DNA of 64,000 bases, taken from the NCBI RefSeq assembly GCF_000772045.1, contig NZ_CP009754.1:1054001-1118000 (forward strand). Reading direction: 5' to 3'. Each line of letters opens with the position of its first letter. Within the stretch, counting starts at the first letter, position 1. Of the stretch, positions 24,933 to 33,781 are shown piece after piece. The DNA is from Streptomyces sp. CCM_MD2014. Its GTDB lineage: Bacteria; Actinomycetota; Actinomycetes; Streptomycetales; Streptomycetaceae. The position numbers and the translations under genes are program-made. The notes under the pieces are model-generated. The model was not told the origin of the DNA. It did not search any database and saw only the letters and a list, made by a program, of their open reading frames with translations.

Positions 24933-26669
24933 TCAGTCCTCGTGGTGCTTGCCGATCGGGTCGCCCTCCACCTCCGTGCCGGGGCCGGGGCCGATGCGGA
25001 TCTCAAAGTCGCCCTCGTACTGCTTGTGGCCCTCGATGACGGCCAGTTCGACGGCTTCGTTGGCCATCTCGCCGCGCACGATGAGCGCGTCGCGGCGCAG
25101 GTCGCGCATGAGGGCGACGCACATGAAGATCATCACGATGACGAAGGGCGCCGCCGCGAGGATCGTGAGGTTCTGCAGACCGGTGAGCGCGTCCGCCTCG
25201 CCGCTGCCGATCAGGAGCATGATGGCCGCGACGGCGCCGGTCACCACACCCCAGACGACGACCACCCAGCGGCTGGGTTCGAGGGCGCCCTTCTGCGAGA
25301 GCGTGCCCATCACGATGGAGGCCGCGTCGGCGCCCGAGACGAAGAAGATGCCGACGAGGATCATCACCAGCAGGCTGGTCGCGGTGGCGATGGGGTACTC
25401 CTGGAGCACGCCGAAGAGCTGCCCCTCCGGGGTCGAGTCGTCGCCCAGCCGGTTCTGCTCCTGGAGCCGCATCGCCGAACCGCCGAAGATCGCGAACCAG
25501 ATCAGGCTGACCGTGCTGGGCACCAGGATGACGCCGCCGATGAACTGGCGGATCGTCCGGCCCCGGCTGATGCGGGCGATGAACATGCCGACGAAGGGCG
25601 TCCAGGAGATCCACCACGCCCAGTAGAAGACGGTCCAGCTGCCCAGCCAGTCCGCGACCTCCTTGCCGCCGCTGATCTCGGTGCGGCCGGCCATCTGGGG
25701 CAGGTCTCCGAGGTAGGCGAAGACGGACGTGGGCAGCAGGTCGAGGATGAGGATGGTGGGGCCCGCGACGAACACGAAGACGGCGAGGAGCAGGGCCAGC
25801 ACCATGTTGGTGTTGGACAGCCACTGGATGCCCTTCTCCACGCCGGAGACGGCGGAGGCCACGAACGCCACCGTCAGCACCGCGATGATGCCGACGAGCA
25901 GTCCGGTGCTGACCTTGTCCATCCAGTCGAGCTTCTCCATGCCGGAGCCGATCTGCAGCGCGCCGAGACCGAGGGAGGCCGCGGAGCCGAAGATCGTGGC
26001 GATGATGGCCAGGATGTCGATGACCCGGCCGCCGGTGCCGTTGGCGTGCTTCTCGCCGATGAGCGGGGTGAACACCGCGCTTATGGTCTGCCTGCGGCGC
26101 CTGCGGAAGGTGCTGTAGGCGATGCCGAGACCGACCACCGCGTAGATCGCCCACGGGTGGAGCGTCCAGTGGAACAGGGTGGTGGCCATGGCCGTGGCCA
26201 TGCGGTCGCCGGAGTCGGCGGGGCTCGTGCCGGGCGGGGGCGTGGTGTAGTGCGCCAGCGGCTCGCTCACGCCGTAGAACATCAGACCGATGCCCATGCC
26301 CGCGCTGAACATCATGGCGACCCAGGACACGGTCCGGAACTCGGGTTCCTCGCCCTCGGCGCCGAGGTGGATGCGGCCGTAGCGGCTGGCCGCGAGCCAG
26401 AGGGCGAAGACCACGAAGCCGGAGGCGGCCAGCGTGAACGCCCAGCCTCCGTTGTGCAGGAGGCCGCCGAGCATGCTGCTGGAGACGTCCTCCAGCGAGT
26501 CGGTGGCGGCGGCGCCCCAGATGACGAACGCCAGGGTCAGTACGGCCGTGACGCCGAAGACGACGCGGTCGGTACGGGGCCTGTGCTCCTGCCCCGGCAG
26601 GCCCGCTTCCGCGCCCGGGAGCGTGCCTCTTTCGTGCTCTTCCTTGTCGCTCGGTCGGTCCTGCGTCAC
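24933..26669 (-). CDS. BCCT family betaine/carnitine/choline transporter
   Basis: The 578-aa protein has twelve hydrophobic segments. The BCCT signature is MGIGLMFYGVSEPLAHYTTP followed by FHWTLHPWAIYAVVGLGIAY. The tryptophan-rich segment VFYWAWWISWTPFVGMFIAR is the usual TM8 box that forms the substrate aromatic cage. About 40 charged N-terminal and 50 C-terminal residues are cytoplasmic and may sense osmotic state. I chose GTG 26669, which has GGAAAGG 8 nt upstream. A GTG three codons earlier also exists. It probably imports glycine betaine or choline with Na+ or H+ under salt stress. The exact substrate is not readable. Confidence 0.94.
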   Translation of the reverse strand: MTQDRPSDKEEHERGTLPGAEAGLPGQEHRPRTDRVVFGVTAVLTLAFVIWGAAATDSLEDVSSSMLGGLLHNGGWAFTLAASGFVVFALWLAASRYGRIHLGAEGEEPEFRTVSWVAMMFSAGMGIGLMFYGVSEPLAHYTTPPPGTSPADSGDRMATAMATTLFHWTLHPWAIYAVVGLGIAYSTFRRRRRQTISAVFTPLIGEKHANGTGGRVIDILAIIATIFGSAASLGLGALQIGSGMEKLDWMDKVSTGLLVGIIAVLTVAFVASAVSGVEKGIQWLSNTNMVLALLLAVFVFVAGPTILILDLLPTSVFAYLGDLPQMAGRTEISGGKEVADWLGSWTVFYWAWWISWTPFVGMFIARISRGRTIRQFIGGVILVPSTVSLIWFAIFGGSAMRLQEQNRLGDDSTPEGQLFGVLQEYPIATATSLLVMILVGIFFVSGADAASIVMGTLSQKGALEPSRWVVVVWGVVTGAVAAIMLLIGSGEADALTGLQNLTILAAAPFVIVMIFMCVALMRDLRRDALIVRGEMANEAVELAVIEGHKQYEGDFEIRIGPGPGTEVEGDPIGKHHED

Positions 26670-26925
26670 AGGCGGCACCTTTCCAGTCGGTGAGGCCGAA
26701 AATACCCGTCCGCTAGGCCCATACCACGTAAGACGCGGAACTCACCTCCCCGGCGGCGGATATCGCGGTGACCCCGCGTCACACGGCGCGGCGCGCTCGG
26801 CGCCGGGGGTGGCTCATGTCGGCCGGATGACGATCGTGTGACCAAGGTGGCCGTGGACACGACAGCGCACACGGGGGCTGAATAGGCTCCGAACAGACTT
26901 CGCGGCCCTACCACTTGGAGCTTTC

Positions 26926-28437
26926 GTGCACCGCAGAATCATCGTGCCGGGCGCACTGGGCGCCGCCTCCCTCATGCTGGCGATCCCGGCGTCGGCGGCG
27001 GCCCACTCCCCCGGCGCTCCGGGCATCGGCGACCCCTACTACCCGGCCTACGGCAACGGCGGATACGACGTCTCGCACTACGACCTGCGCCTGAAGTACC
27101 AGCCGGCCACCGACCGGCTGGAGGGGACGGCGACGATCCTGGCCCGCACCACCGCGGACCTGTCCCGGTTCAACCTCGACTTCCTGCTGGACGTCGGCGA
27201 GGTGCGGGTGAACGGCGCGAAGGCGTCGTTCACGACCTCGGGCGAGCACGAGCTGGAGATCACCCCGAAGAAGCCCCTGGACAAGGGCGCGCCCCTCACC
27301 GTGGTCGTCCGCTACAGCGGAGTGCCGTCCTCGAAGCAGGCGTACGGCTTCACCAGCTGGCACCGCACCCCGGACGGAGGCGTCGGCGCGAACGAGCCCG
27401 AGGCCGCCTGGTGGTGGTTCCCCAGCAACGACCACCCGCTGGACAAGGCCACCTACGACGTGTCGGTGCAGGTGCCGGACGGCACCCAGGCCATCTCCAA
27501 CGGCACGCTCCAGTCGACGAGTTCGCGGCTCGGCTGGACGCGCTGGAACTGGCGCTCGGACAAACCGCAGGCCACGTATCTCGCCACCCTGGCGGTCGGG
27601 AAGTTCGACCTCACCACGGGCACCACCGAGAGCGGCGTCCCGGTCGTCAACGCCTACAGCCGGGACCTGGGCGCGAACGACGGCGCGGCCCGGGCCAGCG
27701 TGGAGCGGACCGGCGAGGTCGCCGACTGGCTGAGCGGGTACTTCGGTCCGTATCCCTTCAACGCCCTCGGCGGCTACGTGCCGAACACCACCACCGGGTA
27801 CGCCCTGGAGACGCAGACCCGGCCGTTCTACAGCCCGCGGCAGTTCGCCAACGGGTCGAACGTGTCCGTGGTCGTGCACGAACTGGCCCACCAGTGGTAC
27901 GGCGACCTGGTCTCCGTGCACGGCTGGAAGGACATCTGGATCAACGAGGGCTTCGCCCGGTACGCCCAGTGGCTGTGGTCCGAGCACGAGGGCGAGGGCA
28001 CGGCGCAGGAACTGGCCGACTACACCTACGCCTCGCACCCGGCCGACGACGCCTTCTGGACGGTGCGGCCCGGTGACCCCGGCCCGGAGAACCAGTTCGA
28101 CGCCGCCGTCTACGACCGGGGCGCGCTGGCCCTCCAGGCGCTGCGGAACCGGGTCGGGGACGAGGACTTCTTCGCGATCCTGAAGGGGTGGCCCACGAAG
28201 CACGCCTACGGCAACGCGTCCGTCGCCGACTTCCAGAGGTACGCCGAGGAGGTGTCGGGCGAACCGCTGGCCACGCTGTTCGACACGTGGCTGTTCCAGC
28301 CGTCGAAGCCGGACGCGCCGGCGGCGCCTTCCGAGTCGCTCGCGAAGACGTCCGAGCCGTCCAGGGGCGCCGAGACGCCCGCGCAGCCCCGTTCGTGGCG
28401 GAAGATCGCCGCGACGAACGGCGTGCACGGGCACTGA
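26926..28437 (+). CDS. Secreted M1 family metallopeptidase
   Basis: The 503-aa protein begins with a signal peptide (MHRRIIVPGALGAASLMLAI, cleavage near ASAAAHS). The zinc site is VVHELAHQWYGDLVSV with the third ligand in IWINEGFARYAQWLW, so HExxH-x18-E is intact. The usual exopeptidase GxMEN loop is replaced by GYALETQTRPFYSP, so N-terminal recognition differs from classical aminopeptidase N, although the Glu is kept. The catalytic Tyr region is AVYDRGALALQALR. The length is short for the family, with only the N-terminal beta domain and catalytic domain present. GTG with GGAG at 6 nt. Confidence 0.92.
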   Translation: MHRRIIVPGALGAASLMLAIPASAAAHSPGAPGIGDPYYPAYGNGGYDVSHYDLRLKYQPATDRLEGTATILARTTADLSRFNLDFLLDVGEVRVNGAKASFTTSGEHELEITPKKPLDKGAPLTVVVRYSGVPSSKQAYGFTSWHRTPDGGVGANEPEAAWWWFPSNDHPLDKATYDVSVQVPDGTQAISNGTLQSTSSRLGWTRWNWRSDKPQATYLATLAVGKFDLTTGTTESGVPVVNAYSRDLGANDGAARASVERTGEVADWLSGYFGPYPFNALGGYVPNTTTGYALETQTRPFYSPRQFANGSNVSVVVHELAHQWYGDLVSVHGWKDIWINEGFARYAQWLWSEHEGEGTAQELADYTYASHPADDAFWTVRPGDPGPENQFDAAVYDRGALALQALRNRVGDEDFFAILKGWPTKHAYGNASVADFQRYAEEVSGEPLATLFDTWLFQPSKPDAPAAPSESLAKTSEPSRGAETPAQPRSWRKIAATNGVHGH

Positions 28438-28475
28438 GCCGTGTGAGCGCGTGAGTACGTGAGCGCCTGCCGGTC

Positions 28476-28961
28476 CTAGGCGGTGTCCCCGTGGTCGTAG
28501 ACGGTCACGGGGATGCCGCGCCGGACGAGGCGGTCGGATATGAGCGGCTCGACGCGGGACCACTTGCCCCCGGCCAGGCCGCAGCCTATGCGGGGCATGT
28601 GCACGGACGCGTCCAGCTCGGCCGCCTTGCCGGCGATGCGGCCGAGGGCCGTGCCGATGGCCTCGTAGCGCACGGGCGCGCCCTTGCTGCCGTGCCTCGT
28701 GCCGCGCTGGCCGATCATGTTGGCCACCCACACGTACGGCTCGACCCGGACGAACTGGACGGCGCCCAGTGCGAAGTCGTTGGACGCGCGGCCGCGGTGC
28801 CAGGCGCGGTAGGCCGCCTCCGGCTCGGGCCAGCGGCGGGAGACGGCCAGGACGAAGCCCTTGCCCCAGCCGCCCAGGTCGTTGCAGACGTGGGCGATCA
28901 CCTTGACGCCCTTGACCGACGGCGCGGTGGCGTCACCCCGGACATACCTGATCTCCGACAT
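28476..28961 (-). CDS. Macrodomain protein, TARG1/ALC1-like
   Basis: The 161-aa single macrodomain would bind ADP-ribose-type ligands. It opens IRYVRGDATAP, has IAHVCNDLGGWGKGFVLAVS for the diphosphate loop, and MPRIGCGLAGGKWSRVEPLI then TVYDHGD at the end. The layout is closest to the TARG1 type of ADP-ribosyl-ester hydrolase. The TARG1 catalytic Asp (in CGLDxxxW) is Ala here, and the Lys before the loop is not obvious (MIGQRGTRHGSKG). It could be a binder, or use other residues. It is convergent with the M1 peptidase, 38 bp apart. Confidence 0.88.
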   Translation of the reverse strand: MSEIRYVRGDATAPSVKGVKVIAHVCNDLGGWGKGFVLAVSRRWPEPEAAYRAWHRGRASNDFALGAVQFVRVEPYVWVANMIGQRGTRHGSKGAPVRYEAIGTALGRIAGKAAELDASVHMPRIGCGLAGGKWSRVEPLISDRLVRRGIPVTVYDHGDTA

Positions 28962-29003
28962 GACGCCACCGTACGGGCCACCACTGACAGTGACGCCGGG
29001 GCG

Positions 29004-30473
29004 CTACTTCCGCAGTGCCGACAGCTCCTGCCCGGCGTTGCGTGCCACCCGGCGCCGGACGCCGAACCAGCCGGCCACCAGCATCACCGCGATGACGGGC
29101 ACCAGCAGCACGGTCTTGCGGCCGACCTCCTCGTCGTTCCACATCAGGCCGATCACGGCCAGCAGGAAGGCGATCGTGACGATCTCCGTGACGGGGCTGC
29201 CCGGCAGCCGGAAGTGCGGCCGCTCGACCAGGCCCGCGCGCGCCCGGCGCACGAAGACCAGGTGGCAGATCATGATGATCACCCAGGTGCTGATGATGCC
29301 CAGGGAGGCGACGTTCAGGACGATCTCGAAGGCCTTGTTCGGCACCAGGTAGTTCAGCCCGACGCCGAGGACGCAGACGGCGCAGGTCAGCAGGATGCCG
29401 CCGTAGGGAACCTGGCTGCGGCTCATCACACCGGTGAACTTGGGCGCGGAGCCCGCCATCGCCATGGAGCGCAGGATGCGGCCGGTGGAGTACAGGCCGG
29501 AGTTCAGGGACGACATCGCGGCGGTGAGCACGACGAGGTTCATCACGTCACCGGCGGCCGGTACCCCGATGCCCGACAGCACCGTGACGAAGGGGCTCTC
29601 GTCGCCCGAGTACAGCGAGCTCGGCAGCAGCAGCGCCAGGAGGACGACGGAGCCGACGTAGAACAGGGCGACCCGCCACATGATCGAGTTCACCGCGCGG
29701 GGCACGATCTTGTGCGGCTCGGCGGTCTCGCCGGCGGCGACGCCGACCAGCTCCAGGGCCGCGTAGGAGAAGATCACGCCCTGCATCACGAGGACCACGG
29801 GCATCACACCGTGCGGGAGGACGCCGCCGTGATCGGTGATCATGCCGATGCCCGGGGTCTGCCCGCTCACCTCGTGCTGGGTGGCCAGCAGGAAGATGCC
29901 GATCAGCATGAAGGCGACGAGGGTGGCGACCTTGACGATCGCGAACCAGAACTCCATCTCGCCGAAGATCTTCACCGAGATGAGGTTCACGGCCAGGACC
30001 ACCGCCAGGGCGATCAGGGCGAGCACCCATTGGGGGATGCTCGTGAACATGCTCCAGTAGTGCGTGTAGAGCGCGATGGCGGTGATGTCGGCGATGCCGG
30101 TGGTCGACCAGTTCAGGAAGTACATCCAGCCGGCGACGTAGGCGCCCTTCTCGCCGAGGAATTCGCGCGCGTACGACACGAAGGACCCGGAGGAGGGCCG
30201 GTAGAGCACCAGCTCACCGAGGGCCTTGACGACGAAGAAGGCGAAGACGCCGGCGACGAGGTAGGCGATGGCGAGCGCCGGGCCCGCGTCGCGCAGGCGG
30301 CCGCCGGCGCCGAGGAAGAGCCCGGTGCCGATCGCGCCGCCGATGGCGATCATGTTGACGTGGCGGGCCTTGAGGCCCTTGCTGTATCCGGCGTCGCCCG
30401 CGTCCGCGGGGATGGTGTCGGCCGCCTGGGGGTGGGTGGCGGCCTGTGCCGTGTCGACGGCGTCCTTGCTCAC
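29004..30473 (-). CDS. ansP: Amino acid permease of the APC superfamily (L-asparagine permease-like)
   Basis: The 489-aa protein has twelve hydrophobic helices. The N-terminal signature is KARHVNMIAIGGAIGTGLFL, then ALGELVLYRPSSGSFVSYAR and YFLNWSTTGIADITAIALY. The amino acid transporter family consensus in TM1 and the SGSFVSYAREF segment fit the AnsP/AroP group, and the NWSTTGIADITA segment is what I associate with AnsP. Substrate is therefore probably asparagine, but this is an inference. GTG start with only a loose ribosome site. Two copies of ACACAGCGTG stand 116 to 155 bp upstream and may be operator sites. Confidence 0.87.
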   Translation of the reverse strand: MSKDAVDTAQAATHPQAADTIPADAGDAGYSKGLKARHVNMIAIGGAIGTGLFLGAGGRLRDAGPALAIAYLVAGVFAFFVVKALGELVLYRPSSGSFVSYAREFLGEKGAYVAGWMYFLNWSTTGIADITAIALYTHYWSMFTSIPQWVLALIALAVVLAVNLISVKIFGEMEFWFAIVKVATLVAFMLIGIFLLATQHEVSGQTPGIGMITDHGGVLPHGVMPVVLVMQGVIFSYAALELVGVAAGETAEPHKIVPRAVNSIMWRVALFYVGSVVLLALLLPSSLYSGDESPFVTVLSGIGVPAAGDVMNLVVLTAAMSSLNSGLYSTGRILRSMAMAGSAPKFTGVMSRSQVPYGGILLTCAVCVLGVGLNYLVPNKAFEIVLNVASLGIISTWVIIMICHLVFVRRARAGLVERPHFRLPGSPVTEIVTIAFLLAVIGLMWNDEEVGRKTVLLVPVIAVMLVAGWFGVRRRVARNAGQELSALRK

Positions 30474-30582
30474 GGGTGGTTCCACTCTCTGGTGCGCTCG
30501 GGCGGGGTGCGCCCGAGTCGTCCGTACGTGTGTCTCGGGCCCGCACCACCCAATGACGCGGCACAGACCAAGACGGCACCTT

Positions 30583-30630
30583 CCCACGACACAGCGTGGG
30601 CATGCGGTGGTTCATGTCACACAGCGTGAC
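30583..30630. promoter_or_regulatory. Paired ACACAGCGTG elements between permease and MerR genes
   Basis: ACACAGCGTG occurs at 30589-30598 and 30619-30628, exactly 30 bp apart. Each lies in a small inverted repeat: CCCACG-N6-CGTGGG (30583-30600) and GTCAC-N5-GTGAC (30616-30630). Three helical turns of spacing suits two dimers on one face of the DNA. Confidence 0.45.
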
Positions 30631-30697
30631 TTCTCACAAGATCCGCCGACGGTCTGCACCAGGTGGGCAAAAGGCCTGCGACCGGTGCGGGAGAGGT

Positions 30698-30726
30698 TTC
30701 ACAGTATTGGTGAGACAGCGATACTG
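30698..30726 (+). promoter_or_regulatory. Leaderless merR promoter with overlapping palindrome
   Basis: TTCACA (30698-30703) and GATACT (30720-30725) are 16 bp apart. The perfect repeat CAGTAT (30702-30707) and ATACTG (30721-30726), separated by 13 bp, overlaps both boxes. The ATG follows seven bases after the -10, so the mRNA should start at or next to the ATG. Confidence 0.6.
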
Positions 30727-30732
30727 CTGCAC

Positions 30733-31479
30733 ATGACGACGACCGACACCGGGGAGCCGACCCTCACGATCGACGAGCTGGCCGCGCGGGCCGGCGTCAC
30801 GGTGCGCACGGTCCGCTTCTACGGCACCAGAGGACTGCTGCCGCCACCGGTGCTCGGCCCGCGCCGCGTGGGGCACTACGGCCGGGAGCACGTGGCCCGG
30901 CTGGCGCTGATCGAGGAGCTGCAGCACCAGGGCATGACGCTGGCGGCCATCGAGCGGTACCTGAAGCGGCTGCCGGACGACCTGAGCCCCCACGATTTGG
31001 CGCTGCACCGCGCGGTGGTGGCCTCCTGGGCGCCGGAGACGGTGGAGCGGGTCACCCGCGAGGAACTGGGCCGGCGGGCGGGCCGCCCGCTGACCGACGA
31101 GGAGGTGGACCGCCTGGCGGCGATGGACGTCGTCGTCCGCGACGCCGGAACGGAGGGCGGCGACGGGGAGGACGGGAGCGCCTACCGGGTGGACGCCGGG
31201 CTGCTGCGGCTCGGCGTCGAACTGCTCGACGTGCCCTTCTCCCCCGAGACGGTCCTCGCCGCCCGCACGGCGCTCCTGGAGCACTCCCGTGCCGCCGCGC
31301 GCGACCTGTCGCGGCTGCTGCGCGACGCGGTCGCCGAGCGGGACGCGCCGGACGTGCGGTCCCTGTCGGCGCACATGCACCCGCTGGTGGTGCAGGCGCT
31401 GCTGACCACGTTCCAGCGGTCGCTGCGCGAGGAGCTGCGGGAGTGGCTCGACGAGGGCGGCGCGTGCGGCGAGGACTGA
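30733..31479 (+). CDS. MerR family transcriptional regulator
   Basis: The 248-aa protein has an N-terminal MerR helix-turn-helix and wing: LTIDELAARAGVTVRTVRFY then GHYGREHVARLALIEELQHQ and GMTLAAIERYLKRLPDD. The C-terminal 150 residues are Ala/Leu/Glu-rich helices without conserved metal-binding Cys, so it is not a metal sensor of the classic kind. It sits between the divergent permease and the convergent fatty-acid operon. The palindrome over its own promoter suggests autoregulation, and control of the fatty-acid genes or permease is possible. No ribosome site is present. Confidence 0.9.
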   Translation: MTTTDTGEPTLTIDELAARAGVTVRTVRFYGTRGLLPPPVLGPRRVGHYGREHVARLALIEELQHQGMTLAAIERYLKRLPDDLSPHDLALHRAVVASWAPETVERVTREELGRRAGRPLTDEEVDRLAAMDVVVRDAGTEGGDGEDGSAYRVDAGLLRLGVELLDVPFSPETVLAARTALLEHSRAAARDLSRLLRDAVAERDAPDVRSLSAHMHPLVVQALLTTFQRSLREELREWLDEGGACGED

Positions 31480-31512
31480 GGCGCGGCCCCGGTCCCCGCC
31501 GCGGGCACCGCC

Positions 31513-33693
31513 TCAGCGTCCGTCGGTGAAGATCTCCCCCTTCTCGGCCTTCTCCACCAGCAGCGCGGGCGGCGTGAACCGCTCGCCGTAGCGGTCTGCC
31601 AGCTCGCGGGCGCGGGCCACGAAGCCGGGCAGGCCCCCTTCGTAGCCGTTGATGTACTGGAGGACTCCGCCGGTCCAGCCGGGGAAGCCGATGCCGAAGA
31701 TCGAGCCGATGTTGGCGTCGGCGACGGAGGTCAGGACGCCTTCCTCGAGGAGCTTGACGGTGTCGAGCGCCTCCGAGAAGAGCATGCGCTCCTGCATGTC
31801 CCGGAACGGGATCTCGCGTCCGGGCTCGGTGAAGTGCTCGCGCAGGCCCGGCCAGAGTCCTGCCCGCTTCCCGTCCTCGCCGTACTCGTAGAACCCGGCG
31901 CCGCCGCTGCGCCCGGGGCGCTGGAACTCGTCGACCATGCGGTCGATGACGGCGTCGGCGGGGTGCGCGGTCCAGGTGCCGCCCGCCTCCTCCACGGCGC
32001 GCCTGGTCTCGGCCCGGATCTTCCGCGGGAGGGTGAGGGTCAGCTCGTCCATGAGGGAGAGCACCTTGGCCGGGTAGCCCGCCTGGGCCGCCGCCTGCTC
32101 CACGGACGCCGGCTCGATGCCCTCCCCCACCATGGCGACGCCCTCGTTGATGAAGTGGCCGATGACCCGGGAGGTGAAGAACCCGCGCGAGTCGTTGACC
32201 ACGATCGGCGTCTTCTTGATCTGCCGGACCAGGTCGAAGGCCCGCGCCAGCGCCTCCTCCCCGGTCCGCTCGCCCTTGATGATCTCCACGAGCGGCATCT
32301 TGTCCACGGGGGAGAAGAAGTGCAGCCCGATGAAGTCGCCCTGCCGCTCGACGCCCTCGGCCAGCGCCGTGATCGGCAGGGTCGAGGTGTTGGAGCACAG
32401 CAGCGCGTCCGGGGCGACGACGTGCTCGATCTCCTGGAACACCTTGTGCTTGAGCGAGGTGTCCTCGAAGACCGCCTCGATCACCGCGTCGCACCCCGCC
32501 AGGTCGGCGACCTCGGCGGTCGGCGTGATCCGGGCGAGCAGCGCGTCGGCCTGCTCCTGACTCGTACGGCCCCTCGACACGGCCTTGGCGCACAGCTTCT
32601 CCGAGTACGCCTTGCCCTTGAGCGCCGACTCCAGCGAGACGTCCTTCAGCACGACGTCGATGCCCGCGCGGGCGCACGAGTAGGCGATGCCCGCGCCCAT
32701 CATCCCCGCGCCCAGCACCGCGACCTTGGTGACCTTGCGGGGCTCGACGCCCTTGGGCCGGTTGGCGCCGGAGTTGACGGCCTGGAGGTCGAAGAAGAAC
32801 GCCTGGATCATGTTCTTCGAGGTCTGCCCGGCGGCCAGTTCGACGAAGTAGCGGGCCTCGATGACCTGGGCCGTCTCGAAGTCGACCTGGGAGCCCTCGA
32901 CGGCGGCGGCCATGATGTTGCGCGGGGCCGGATAGGGAGCGCCGTTGGTCTGCTTGCGCAGGTTGGCCGGGAAGGCGGGCAGGTTGGCCGCGAACTTCGG
33001 GTGGGACGGGGTGCCGCCCGGGATGCGGTAGCCGGGCCGGTCCCAGGGCTGGGCGGACTCCGGGTGGGCGTCGATGAAGGCGCGGGCCCTGGCGAGCATG
33101 TCCTCGGGGCTGTCGGCGACCTCGTCGACCAGGCCGTTCTCCTGGGCGCGGCGGGGGTTGTACTGGGTGCCCTGGAGGAGGACCTTCAGCAGCGCGTCGG
33201 TGATGCCGAGCATCCGGACGGTGCGCACGACGCCGCCGCCCCCGGGGAGCAGGCCGAGGGTGACCTCGGGGCAGCCGATCTTGGAGCCGGGGGCGTCCAG
33301 GGCGACGCGGTGGTGGCAGGCCAGCGCGATCTCGTAGCCGCCGCCGAGGGCTGCGCCGTTCAGGGCGGCGACGACGGGCTTGCCGAGGGTCTCGATGCGG
33401 CGCAGGTTCCGCTTGATGGCCATGCCGCCGTCGAAGAGGTCCTGGGCGGTCTCGGGGGTGACGCGGATGAGGTCGCGCAGGTCGCCGCCGGCGAAGAAGG
33501 TCTTCTTGGCGGAGGTGACGATGATGCCGCGGATGGCGTCCTTCTCGGCCTCCAGGCGGTCGGTGACCGCGGCCAGGGAGTCGCGGAACGCCTGGTTCAT
33601 GGTGTTCGCGGACTGGTCGGGGTCGTCGAGGACGAGGGTGACGACGCCGGTGTCGTCCTGCTCCCAGCGGATGGTGGTGGGCTCGGTGCTCAT
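31513..33693 (-). CDS. FadB/FadJ-like multifunctional beta-oxidation protein
   Basis: The 726-aa fusion has an N-terminal enoyl-CoA hydratase domain (about 1-210; oxyanion loops FFAGGDLRDLIRV and ALNGAALGGGYEIALACHHR). It is followed by a 3-hydroxyacyl-CoA dehydrogenase (about 325-600; NAD loop KVAVLGAGMMGAGIAYSCAR, active-site IGLHFFSPVDKMPLVEIIKG). The C-terminal dehydrogenase-like end has GFPGWTGGVLQYING. It would perform the hydration and oxidation steps of beta-oxidation, with the thiolase encoded 89 bp upstream completing the spiral. ATG start. An 18-bp tandem repeat lies in the gap before it. S. coelicolor SCO6732 appears to be the counterpart. Confidence 0.94.
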   Translation of the reverse strand: MSTEPTTIRWEQDDTGVVTLVLDDPDQSANTMNQAFRDSLAAVTDRLEAEKDAIRGIIVTSAKKTFFAGGDLRDLIRVTPETAQDLFDGGMAIKRNLRRIETLGKPVVAALNGAALGGGYEIALACHHRVALDAPGSKIGCPEVTLGLLPGGGGVVRTVRMLGITDALLKVLLQGTQYNPRRAQENGLVDEVADSPEDMLARARAFIDAHPESAQPWDRPGYRIPGGTPSHPKFAANLPAFPANLRKQTNGAPYPAPRNIMAAAVEGSQVDFETAQVIEARYFVELAAGQTSKNMIQAFFFDLQAVNSGANRPKGVEPRKVTKVAVLGAGMMGAGIAYSCARAGIDVVLKDVSLESALKGKAYSEKLCAKAVSRGRTSQEQADALLARITPTAEVADLAGCDAVIEAVFEDTSLKHKVFQEIEHVVAPDALLCSNTSTLPITALAEGVERQGDFIGLHFFSPVDKMPLVEIIKGERTGEEALARAFDLVRQIKKTPIVVNDSRGFFTSRVIGHFINEGVAMVGEGIEPASVEQAAAQAGYPAKVLSLMDELTLTLPRKIRAETRRAVEEAGGTWTAHPADAVIDRMVDEFQRPGRSGGAGFYEYGEDGKRAGLWPGLREHFTEPGREIPFRDMQERMLFSEALDTVKLLEEGVLTSVADANIGSIFGIGFPGWTGGVLQYINGYEGGLPGFVARARELADRYGERFTPPALLVEKAEKGEIFTDGR

Positions 33694-33712
33694 GAGGTGT
33701 GCTCCAGGTGGT

Positions 33713-33766
33713 CCGTCGTGGCCGTCGCAGCCGTCGTGGCCGAGGCAGCCGTCGTGGCCGTCGTAT
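33713..33766. repeat. Three 18-bp tandem repeats between thiolase and FadB-like genes
   Basis: Units at 33713-33730, 33731-33748 and 33749-33766 share CCGTCGTGGCCGTCGCAG with a few changes, and a fourth partial CCGTCG follows. They are within the operon. Read on the minus strand in the fadB frame they would give Gly-x-Asp triplets, but there is no start codon. Confidence 0.8.
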
Positions 33767-33781
33767 CCGTCGGGAGGGGGG

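Noticed and set aside
33696..33781. Collagen-like Gly-x-Asp frame upstream of the FadB-like start
   Set aside because: The Gly-every-third pattern comes directly from the 18-bp DNA repeats, and there is no start codon between the thiolase stop and the FadB-like ATG.
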